Part shown: piece by piece, positions 1 through 5,280 of the stretch
Layout of the letters: each line of letters begins with the position of its first letter
Numbering within the stretch: position 1 is the first letter of the stretch
Assembly: GCA_934130265.1 (NCBI GenBank)
Contig: CAKOYC010000075.1
Span: forward strand, 1 to 5,729
From: an uncultured Bacilli bacterium
Lineage (GTDB): Bacteria; Bacillota_I; Bacilli_A; RF39; UBA660
DNA length: 5,729 nt
Reading direction: 5' to 3'
Translations under genes and position numbers: made by a program
Notes under the pieces: generated by a model
Database searches by the model: none
What the model was told of the DNA's origin: nothing
Seen by the model: the letters and a program-made list of their open reading frames with translations, nothing else

Positions 1-548
1 GGTTTATATACATCTTCTTCTACTAAAACGCTAACGTAATATCTTTCAGCGTCTTTTCTTATAACTGCACTTCTAATTCTTCCATTTATACTTTCTTTTT
101 TTCTATATTCTTTTATTTTTACCCATTTTAATTTAGGAAGCTTAATCATTCTTTTTTTTAAATCAAGTTCTATCGAATTATATACTTTTTCTTTATAGGT
201 ACTTACCACATTATTGGTTTTATAACTGCCTTTAACTCCTTTTGCTTTAAATTTAGGAAAACCACCTTGCTTAAAGAAATGATCATAAGCACATTCTAAA
301 TCATTTGAAGCGTTTCTAAGAGAATAGCTATCAATCTCTTTTAAAAATGGATATTTCAAAAGTAAACTTGGTATCATGAGATTCTGGTCATACGCAGATT
401 TACCCTTTTTAGTATTATTGTAAGTATCAATTCTATCCTTTAAAAAGATATTATAGATAAGTCTAGTAGAACCGATAGTTTTATTTATTAAAATTTTTTG
501 CTCTACATTTGGCTAAAGTCTAAAAACATATCCTTTAAGTACTTTCAT
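1..548 (-). pseudogene. tnpB: IS605/IS1341-family TnpB (OrfB), 5' part with premature stop
   Basis: This is the N-terminal part of a TnpB, the RNA-guided endonuclease of IS200/IS605-type transposons; the gene runs off the left edge. I translated the minus strand from an ATG at 548 that is preceded by GAGGTGG. It begins MKVLKGYVFRL, then an amber codon (515-513), then PNVEQKILINKTIGSTRLIY. The family usually reads FRLYPN here, so a Tyr codon has become TAG. After the stop the frame stays open to the window edge, with family-like stretches such as GGFPKFKAKG, NSIELDLKKRMIKLPKL and RYYVSVLVEE. TAG ends two other genes in this window, so readthrough is unlikely. The next in-frame ATG, 'LMIPS', would remove the start of the wedge region. 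The RuvC catalytic residues would lie outside the window. No tnpA is visible upstream. Damage seems recent because only one lesion is seen in about 180 codons. Confidence 0.87.
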
Positions 549-574
549 ATGACCACCTCAATTCATTAGAATAT

Positions 575-603
575 AGTATATTGTATAAAACAAATGTTTG
601 CAA
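575..603 (-). promoter_or_regulatory. Candidate sigma-A promoter for tnpB
   Basis: Read on the minus strand, TTGCAA (603-598) and TATACT (580-575) are separated by exactly 17 bases and lie about 27 bases upstream of the tnpB ATG. The -10 matches the consensus at five of six positions and the -35 at four of six. In such AT-rich DNA chance matches are common, but the spacing and placement fit. Confidence 0.45.
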
Positions 604-637
604 TAACTATTTAAGACTTTTTATAACCTTCCTATAC

Positions 638-674
638 AAAAAGGGTACATCTCTTCTTTTGAAAAGATATACCC
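638..674 (-). terminator. Intrinsic terminator downstream of rlmD
   Basis: On the minus strand GGGTATATCTTTT pairs with AAGAG-ATGTACCC across a six-base loop, giving a 13-bp stem with two G-U pairs (674-643). A run of five T residues follows directly (642-638). It lies about 134 bases past the rlmD stop and before the tnpB promoter, so it would end the rlmD transcript and insulate tnpB. Confidence 0.8.
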
Positions 675-685
675 GCAGCATGCAT

Positions 686-710
686 GTAGTTTTTCTTGGC
701 TAAAAACTAC
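686..710. repeat. Perfect 9-bp inverted repeat (hairpin)
   Basis: GTAGTTTTT (686-694) and AAAAACTAC (702-710) are perfect inverted repeats around a 7-base loop. The hairpin sits between rlmD and the terminator at 638-674. It could be a second part of the rlmD 3' end. It could also be a subterminal palindrome of the left end of the tnpB element, since IS200/IS605 ends carry hairpins instead of inverted terminal repeats. The sequence alone does not decide. Confidence 0.55.
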
Positions 711-807
711 ACACCTTATCGTCTAAATTGTCATATTAACATGCCAAGTAATTAATACAATTATATTTTATCAAACATTCGTTCTTTATACAATATAAAT
801 TTAAAAA

Positions 808-1998
808 TTATTTTAAACTTAAAAGGCAAATAGTTTCCACATGATAAGTATTAGCAAACTCATCTACTAGTTTAATACTTTCTATTTCGTAATCACTACT
901 TAATTCTTTTATATCTCTAGCAAAACTCATTAAATCACAAGATATATAAATGATATTATTACATTTCTTATCAAGTAATAAACTTCTAGCACTACTTGAT
1001 AATCCACTTCTTGGAGGATCTACTATTATCATATCTATCTCTTTATTATACTTTTCTAAGAAATCTTTTGCATCCATACAAAAGAACTCTACATTATCTA
1101 TATTATTTATTTTCTTATTATAGTTAGCGTCAACTATTCCCTCTTTTACTATCTCTACACCATATACTTTTTTTACATAACGTGATACTAGTAAGGAAAT
1201 AGTACCAGTTCCACAATATAAATCTAGAATAGTATTTATATCTTTACTCTTAACTATATCAATAACCTCTTTATAAATACTTTCTAATCCATTTGAATTA
1301 ACTTGAAAGAAAGCATCACGTCCTACATAAAAATCCAAATCAAATATTTTAGTCTTAATCTTATCAAAACCAAATACTAGTCTTTCATTTATGTAACAAG
1401 AATCTACTTTATCTTTAAAATAATATAATCTTTCTATATCACAATTTCCAGTAAATGCTATCATACTATTATTATCAAAAGATCTAATCATAACCTCTTT
1501 TAATTCTTTATTAGTTTTAATAAACTCTTTAATAGCTAAATATATCCTATTTATATTGTCATTTACCAAGTAACACTTATCTATATCTAATAGTTTATTA
1601 CTACCCTCTTCATAGTAACCTATTTTATCTTCTTCTATATGAAATACTACTTTATTACGATAATACTTATCTATACTACCTATTATAGATATTTTATCTA
1701 AATTGATACCAGCATATCTATTTAAGATATTTAAAGCTTTATCTTTCTTAAACTCTAACTGTTCACTATAATCAAGTTGTTCTAGATGACATCCTCCACA
1801 AGAGTAATAATAAGGACAAAAGATACTAGGATAATTCTTAGGTTCTTTTACTTTTCCAATAGAGTATTTTTTCTTATCTTTAATAATCTCTATATCTACC
1901 CTATCTCCTACTCTTACACCTTTAACAAAAGTAATCTTACCATCTATATAAGTAATTCCTCTACCAAAATGATCATAAGATGTAATAATACATTTCAT
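808..1998 (-). CDS. rlmD: 23S rRNA (uracil-5-)-methyltransferase, RlmD/RumA family
   Basis: This cytosolic enzyme uses S-adenosylmethionine to make 5-methyluridine in rRNA. I place the start at ATG 1998 (396 aa) because GAGGAG lies 9 bases upstream; a TTG three codons earlier directly abuts that site. Numbering is from this ATG. A TRAM-like N-terminus (GRGITYIDGKITFVKGVRVGD) covers about residues 1-50. The iron-sulfur cysteines are C61, C67 and C70, with C142 the likely fourth ligand. QVN (232-234) and LDLYCGTGTISL (258-269) form the SAM-binding core, and DPPRSG is at 327-332. The nucleophile is C354 in YISCD, and the C-terminal HVETICLL supplies the catalytic Glu 388. All hallmark motifs are intact and the length is slightly below the usual 430-460 aa. 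In Gram-positives one such enzyme may modify both U747 and U1939 (RlmCD), so the exact site is not certain. The gene has its own terminator and is not in an evident operon. Confidence 0.93.
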   Translation of the reverse strand: MKCIITSYDHFGRGITYIDGKITFVKGVRVGDRVDIEIIKDKKKYSIGKVKEPKNYPSIFCPYYYSCGGCHLEQLDYSEQLEFKKDKALNILNRYAGINLDKISIIGSIDKYYRNKVVFHIEEDKIGYYEEGSNKLLDIDKCYLVNDNINRIYLAIKEFIKTNKELKEVMIRSFDNNSMIAFTGNCDIERLYYFKDKVDSCYINERLVFGFDKIKTKIFDLDFYVGRDAFFQVNSNGLESIYKEVIDIVKSKDINTILDLYCGTGTISLLVSRYVKKVYGVEIVKEGIVDANYNKKINNIDNVEFFCMDAKDFLEKYNKEIDMIIVDPPRSGLSSSARSLLLDKKCNNIIYISCDLMSFARDIKELSSDYEIESIKLVDEFANTYHVETICLLSLK

Positions 1999-2023
1999 AA
2001 TTAACAACTCCTCAACAACTAAT

Positions 2024-2051
2024 ATATCATAGATATTATTAATTTTGTGAA
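2024..2051 (-). promoter_or_regulatory. Weak candidate promoter for rlmD
   Basis: On the minus strand TTCACA (2051-2046) is followed after 16 bases by TGATAT (2029-2024), about 26 bases upstream of the rlmD ATG. The -35 is five of six to consensus and the -10 is poor. The stretch between rlmD and the RT remnant contains nothing else I can support. Confidence 0.3.
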
Positions 2052-2183
2052 ATATTTCATATGTGTATTATAACTAGTAAGTAAATATATATTATAATTA
2101 ATAAATAATTTCTTCATAAATAAGCAATCATTCATATTTTTAACCAGTTATTAGCTAGTAATAGTACACTATTTAACAAATAA

Positions 2184-2816
2184 CGGATATATTATTTTTC
2201 TCACTATGAATACATTTCCAATATAATTAATAGTACTAACAAAGATTACATTAATAAACATATTAAATCTATAAAAGATAAGTATTCTGATATTAAAGCT
2301 ATTAATGATATACCATACTACTTAAAGGATAAAGGTTTACCAATTGGTAATTATTCATCTCAATTTTTATCTATTTACTATCTTTATAGATTAGATTATA
2401 AAATAATACATACCTATAGAATTAAGCATTATGTAAGATATATGGATGACTTTATTTTAATGCATGAAGATAAAGAATATTTAAAAATGATTAAAAACAA
2501 ATTAGAAGAAGAATTACTAAATACTTATAAATTAAAGCTCAATAGAAAGAAAACAGTATTATCAAGTAGTAAAGATGGCTTTAACTTTTGTAGTTATAGA
2601 TTTAGAGTAATTAATAATAAAACTATAATAAGTGTTACCTCATCCACTAGAAAAAGAGTTACTAAAAGAATTAAGGAAGTAAAATACTTATTAGATACTA
2701 ATAGAATAGAACCTAGTAAAGCATTTACATCTATTAATACTTACTACTATGATTTTAAATTCGGTTCTACTTCTAGAATAAGGAGGATTATAAATAAAGA
2801 TTTTTATGAAAAATAG
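2184..2816 (+). pseudogene. DGR-type reverse transcriptase, 5'-truncated remnant
   Basis: The frame is open from 2184 (after TAA 2181-2183) to TAG 2814-2816, about 210 codons. In a DGR, this enzyme copies the TR RNA into mutated cDNA. It contains GLPIGNYSSQF (2334-2366), the IGxxxSQ form of RT motif 4 typical of DGR enzymes rather than the QGxxxSP of group II introns. It then has YVRYMDDF with the YMDD box at 2439-2450, LKLNRKKTVL, an FCSYRF version of the usual FLGYR motif, and a thumb-like INTYYYDFKFGS. There is no ATG before the M of YMDD. The frame starts at RIYYFSHYEYISNII, which resembles the end of palm motif A (DIxxYFxxIDH) but lacks its catalytic Asp. Fingers motifs 1-2 are absent, and the bases upstream to rlmD are broken by stops in every frame. 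Intact DGR RTs are about 300-400 aa. I therefore call it broken. Translation from the ATG at 2442 would give 124 residues and could not be a polymerase. Confidence 0.85.
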
Positions 2817-3108
2817 ATACATATTCTTTAAAAGACTATATAAAGACTATTTATTATTATTTACTAAAAAAGATAAACTACTATCATTTAACATAGATAA
2901 TAGAATAATATCTATACTATCTTCTTCTAGTGATAATATTTTAGAAGTACTTACTACTAATAGTATAAATTATATAATAGTAGATAATCTTGATATTATA
3001 GAAATAAAATCATTTACAAATAATAGTTATAATTTATATAAAAAGAAAGCTTATTTAATAACTTTATCTAACATTATAATCAATAAAGACCATACAAGTA
3101 GTGTATAG
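2806..3108 (+). CDS. Small DGR accessory-like protein, possibly MutS-like (MSL) type
   Basis: This is a 100-residue protein starting MKNRYIFFKRLYKDYLLLF. It overlaps the RT remnant by 11 bases in another frame, an arrangement typical of translational coupling. An AGGAGG sits 19 bases before the ATG, which is long for direct use; the nearer AAAGA (2796-2800) is weak. No membrane segment or signal peptide is evident. The layout is a short N-terminal beta-like stretch followed by ILEVLTTNSINYIIVDNL and a Lys/Asn/Tyr-rich end. This recalls the substrate-binding N-terminal domain of MutS, where a similar segment follows the FYE motif. Small MutS-like (MSL) genes are one of the known accessory types beside DGR RTs, together with Avd and HRDC. 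The link rests on gene position and loose resemblance, so the assignment is tentative. It is not a four-helix Avd by composition. Confidence 0.5.
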   Translation: MKNRYIFFKRLYKDYLLLFTKKDKLLSFNIDNRIISILSSSSDNILEVLTTNSINYIIVDNLDIIEIKSFTNNSYNLYKKKAYLITLSNIIINKDHTSSV

Positions 3109-3116
3109 TCTTTATT
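3082..3116 (+). terminator. Hairpin terminator at end of the RT/accessory unit
   Basis: AATAAAGAC (3082-3090) pairs with GTCTTTATT (3108-3116). After one C-A mismatch, ATACA pairs with TGTAT around the loop AGTAG. The stem spans the accessory gene's stop codon. The 3' arm ends in TCTTTATT but no long T run follows, so efficiency is uncertain. It could work weakly in both directions and also bound the 3' end of a TR transcript coming from the minus strand. Confidence 0.55.
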
Positions 3117-3191
3117 AGTTACAGTCATACACATTCTTAGAAATTGACGTATCATTTTCTATATGTATGTTAAGTTTAGTCTAAGACAAGG

Positions 3192-3396
3192 TTAATCTAT
3201 GTCGATTCATCACTCTACTTAAAGCCTTAACCTACGTACCAAAATTAATCGGCTGGCCGCACGCCGTTGTTGTTGTTTGCATTATTGTTGTTGACATATC
3301 CAGTATTATTAACATTGAATACATTGTTAGTATTATCCTGGCGGGGCGAAAAGAAATAAAAAACTGTACTTATTTTTCAAAAAGATTAACCTATGT
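3192..3396. repeat. Three copies of an 11-base TTAAYCTAYGT repeat around the TR
   Basis: Copies are at 3192-3202 (TTAATCTATGT), 3227-3237 (TTAACCTACGT) and 3386-3396 (TTAACCTATGT), all in the same orientation. Two lie on the 3' side of the TR and one on the 5' side as the TR is read. They differ only by C/T changes. No function is known to me. They could be protein or RNA structural elements of the DGR, or chance in AT-rich DNA. Confidence 0.4.
3250..3342 (-). repeat. DGR template repeat (TR)
   Basis: Read on the minus strand from 3342, this 93-base segment starts GCCAGGATAATACTAACAAT and ends GCGGCCAGCCG. In the frame of the target gene it would encode a run dominated by Asn (AAC/AAT codons), closing with NNNNGVRPAD and a stop. 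That is the typical look of a DGR template, because AAY codons give the widest diversity when adenines are randomised. It aligns without gaps to 3640-3732 inside the neighbouring target gene: 61 of 93 bases are identical and 26 of the 32 differences are at TR adenines. The GC-rich 3' end (GGCGTGCGGCCAGCCG) corresponds to the IMH* region and differs from the VR at three non-adenine sites. No obvious dedicated promoter was found. The TR may be transcribed by readthrough from the target gene, as no T-run terminator in that direction separates them. Confidence 0.95.
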
Positions 3397-3432
3397 AAAT
3401 TTATATATAGCATTTACACCTATTTTATCTGA

Positions 3433-3462
3433 TCCCAAGAGCCGATCAATCTGCTCTTGGGA
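3433..3462. repeat. Perfect 10-bp hairpin between target gene and TR
   Basis: TCCCAAGAGC (3433-3442) and GCTCTTGGGA (3453-3462) form a perfect stem with a 10-base loop. On the minus strand, the direction of target and TR transcription, the stem is followed by TCAGATAAAAT, not a T run, so it should not stop transcription efficiently. On the plus strand it is followed by T-rich sequence and could terminate readthrough from the RT/accessory unit. It may instead be a structural part of the DGR RNA or target site. Confidence 0.6.
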
Positions 3463-3513
3463 CCTTTATATCATTTTGTTTGTTTTTCATCTTTCTTTTT
3501 CATCCTATTTTTT

Positions 3514-3562
3514 CCGTCCGCCACGACTGGACGTCGCCCATCAGGGGCGGGTCTACTACCTC
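3514..3562 (-). other. GC-rich, foldable element 3' of the DGR target gene
   Basis: Directly after the target's TAG the minus strand reads AGGGAGG and then a GC-rich block in otherwise AT-rich DNA. CCGCC (3550-3546) can pair with GGCGG (3522-3518). This encloses CGAC-GTCCA-GTCG (3536-3524) and a short CC-TGAT-GG arm, or alternatively a CGCCC-CTGAT-GGGCG hairpin (3549-3535) forms. An A-rich run follows. The segment GACGTCCAGTCGT resembles the 3' end of the VR, GACGTGCTGCCAGTCGT, with four bases removed. DGR target sites often need a hairpin or cruciform downstream of the IMH, so this may be such an element, although it lies about 80 bases from the VR. It is non-coding as far as I can tell. Confidence 0.5.
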
Positions 3563-3568
3563 CCTTTT

Positions 3569-5179
3569 CTATTCCAAGATGTATGGTGATTCTTTAGTTC
3601 CTGATCCTGTTATCACCTTAATTGCCGAGTTTAGATGAACGACTGGCAGCACGTCAGCGGAGGGGTACGCATCACTGTCGCTGACACCCCCAGAAGGATA
3701 AACACGGAACACTTCGTAAGCAGTAGCCTGGCAGGATGTTATTGTCCATTGCCATATGTTTGAGTTATAAATCCAATCGTTATTTTTACAATCACTTACT
3801 GAACTATCATTCCAATTATACATTTCTTTTGCTAAGCAACTGGCTCTATTAGTTGTTGTCCCTCCACTTGTCGCATAGCCATAATCACTTGGATACATTA
3901 ATCCTACCTTTCCTGTCCAACTAGTACTTCTTCCACTATATACACTTGTTCCTCTTTCTCTTGTGTAAAACATTGGTGCTGTTACATCTTTATATGTACT
4001 ACTTCCTCCTAGATACCACTTGGCATCTCCTATCATTGCTTTGGCTTTCTCGGTTAATCCTGTTGTTGTAAAATCACATGTTATTGTGCCATTTCTGTAT
4101 CCTGTATAACAGTTTCCTGCTCCTCTATTCCAATATAAGCTTCCTCCTACTGTTTCCCTTTCATGTCCTGGGTTTAGTAAATAATTTAGTCTTGCATCAG
4201 ACCATTCATTTTTCCCATAATCTTTTTCTGCTCCGGTTGTAGTATCTTTATTATCCCATGAATAATTTTTTATTGATTCGTTTCTTATTATCTTTAGTCT
4301 TTTTTCTACCTTTCCTGTTCCGTCATCGGTATCAAAGACTCCGATTATTCGCCATAACTCATCATTAAATTTTACGTAGTTATTAGGGTCAGCTCCTATA
4401 TAGCGATAATCTGTTAGAGCTGTTGTTTGTTCTGTTGCATCATGCGTGAATCTCCACATCTCTTTCTTTTGAGCATCTGTTGCCGTGTTATAATCTAAGT
4501 CTTCAGCATTTGCCTTATCCATTATTATTTTAGTAGCAAGTTGAGGAGCTCCCTCTTGATTAGCATCCACTACTATTTTTCCATGATAATGTTTTCCTAA
4601 AGCTTCATTAGTAGCATCCTCTTTTATCCATAGTTTTAATGTAAAAGTCTTAGACTCTCCTGCTTTTAAACTTCCAGATATTATTGTTGTATCTATTGAG
4701 TCACTTAATAATTTTATATTAGTACCATCTATATTATATTTTATAAAACCTTTATCTAGTTGTTTATCACTACAATTATCCTGGGTAATCATATCTTTAT
4801 CATCTTGAAGAGAGACGGTATAGTTTACTGGTAAACTACCTGTATTTTTTATGGTAAATGTGTTACCTGTCTGAGCTAGTCCATCACTATCAGACATAGG
4901 TAGGGCTCCATCTAATCCTACAGTTGATGAGTTGGAACTAAATTCAATAGTTAATGTTCCCGATTTAACTACATTGTAGTCACTTGATTTTGATGATACT
5001 GTAAACATAGCAAAAGTACTACCAATAGATATTAATGTTACTGCGAAAATAGATAATAGCGTAAGGACTAGTTGCCTTTTACCCATTTTAGTAAGGGCTA
5101 TTTCACGATAATCATTATTTACTATCTTAGCTTGATCTTTTAAATCTTTTCTTTTTTTCCTATATTTAAATTCCGCCAC
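3569..5179 (-). CDS. DGR variable (target) protein: TasA-like surface protein with C-terminal variable domain
   Basis: I chose GTG 5179 (536 aa) because AGGTG lies 6 bases upstream; the GTG three codons earlier overlaps that site. A basic N-region of about 36 residues is followed by one hydrophobic segment (LVLTLLSIFAVTLISIGSTF, residues 37-56). This looks like the SipW-dependent signal of TasA/camelysin-type proteins. Residues of about 58-205 look like the TasA-type beta domain (VVKSGTLTIEF, FTIKNTGSLPVNYTVSL, LKAGESKTFTLKLWI). Next is a region with YRYIGADPNNYVKFNDELWRI-like sequence and many Trp, Tyr, Gly and several Cys. It ends in VLPVVHLNSAIKV...GSGTKESPYILE, as in DGR targets of the C-type-lectin fold. 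VR codons are residues 484-513. I infer a cell-surface, diversified binding protein; the ligand is unknown. The gene has its own extended -10 promoter and no co-transcribed gene, but may be read through into the TR. Confidence 0.9.
   Translation of the reverse strand: MAEFKYRKKRKDLKDQAKIVNNDYREIALTKMGKRQLVLTLLSIFAVTLISIGSTFAMFTVSSKSSDYNVVKSGTLTIEFSSNSSTVGLDGALPMSDSDGLAQTGNTFTIKNTGSLPVNYTVSLQDDKDMITQDNCSDKQLDKGFIKYNIDGTNIKLLSDSIDTTIISGSLKAGESKTFTLKLWIKEDATNEALGKHYHGKIVVDANQEGAPQLATKIIMDKANAEDLDYNTATDAQKKEMWRFTHDATEQTTALTDYRYIGADPNNYVKFNDELWRIIGVFDTDDGTGKVEKRLKIIRNESIKNYSWDNKDTTTGAEKDYGKNEWSDARLNYLLNPGHERETVGGSLYWNRGAGNCYTGYRNGTITCDFTTTGLTEKAKAMIGDAKWYLGGSSTYKDVTAPMFYTRERGTSVYSGRSTSWTGKVGLMYPSDYGYATSGGTTTNRASCLAKEMYNWNDSSVSDCKNNDWIYNSNIWQWTITSCQATAYEVFRVYPSGGVSDSDAYPSADVLPVVHLNSAIKVITGSGTKESPYILE
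3640..3732 (-). repeat. DGR variable repeat (VR) inside the target gene
   Basis: This is the diversified copy of the TR. Over the 24-codon core, 26 of 35 TR adenines are changed (12 to G, 9 to C, 5 to T), against 3 of 37 other bases. Eighteen residues differ from the TR translation as a result, for example N to Y, R, P, S, D, T, E or A. The Val, Phe and Gly positions that separate them are conserved. Three further A-to-G changes are silent, at third positions of Val, Gly and Ala codons, which argues for a nucleotide-level mutator rather than protein-level selection. The 3' end GACGTGCTGCCAGTCG is the likely IMH. The VR ends 23 codons before the stop, as usual for DGR targets. Confidence 0.95.
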
Positions 5180-5209
5180 TTTAATCACCTATCTTTTTAA
5201 TCTAGTTAA

Positions 5210-5218
5210 AGTATAGCA
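5210..5218 (-). promoter_or_regulatory. Extended -10 promoter of the DGR target gene
   Basis: On the minus strand TGCTATACT (5218-5210) matches the extended -10 pattern TGnTATAAT with one change. It lies about 30 bases upstream of the GTG start and downstream of the pnp terminator. No good -35 is seen at 17 bases, which extended -10 promoters can tolerate. It implies that the target gene is transcribed independently of pnp. Confidence 0.6.
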
Positions 5219-5245
5219 AATTTTTTTAATTTATACTAGTACTTT

Positions 5246-5280
5246 TTAAAAGAAAAAAACAGCCATTTATTTAGACTGTT
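5246..5280 (-). terminator. Intrinsic terminator of pnp
   Basis: On the minus strand AACAGTC (5280-5274) pairs with GGCTGTT (5264-5258; one G-U pair) around a 9-base loop that overlaps the pnp stop codon. It is followed by TTTTTTCTTTT (5257-5247). This is a classical rho-independent terminator and isolates pnp from the DGR target gene. Confidence 0.85.

Noticed and set aside
1..548. Reassigned genetic code with TAG or TGA as sense
   Set aside because: The target gene and the RT remnant both end at TAG in sensible places, Trp is encoded by TGG in the target gene, and no gene needs TGA readthrough.
1786..2004. A 72-codon plus-strand frame
   Set aside because: It lies entirely antisense to the well-supported rlmD start region and has no recognisable motif.
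2442..2816. A 124-codon protein starting at ATG 2442
   Set aside because: This ATG is the Met of the YMDD catalytic box. The homologous frame continues upstream to 2184, so it is an internal Met of a truncated RT, not a gene start.
3250..3310. AAC-rich stretch as a simple microsatellite
   Set aside because: The repetitive look comes from consecutive Asn codons in the TR. The ungapped match to the VR at 93 positions explains it better.
3471..3541. Two overlapping mini-ORFs after the target gene (13 and 10 codons), preceded by AGGGAGG
   Set aside because: They are very short, the SD-like site is 17 bases from the first ATG, and the first lies in a GC-rich foldable block better explained as a structured element.
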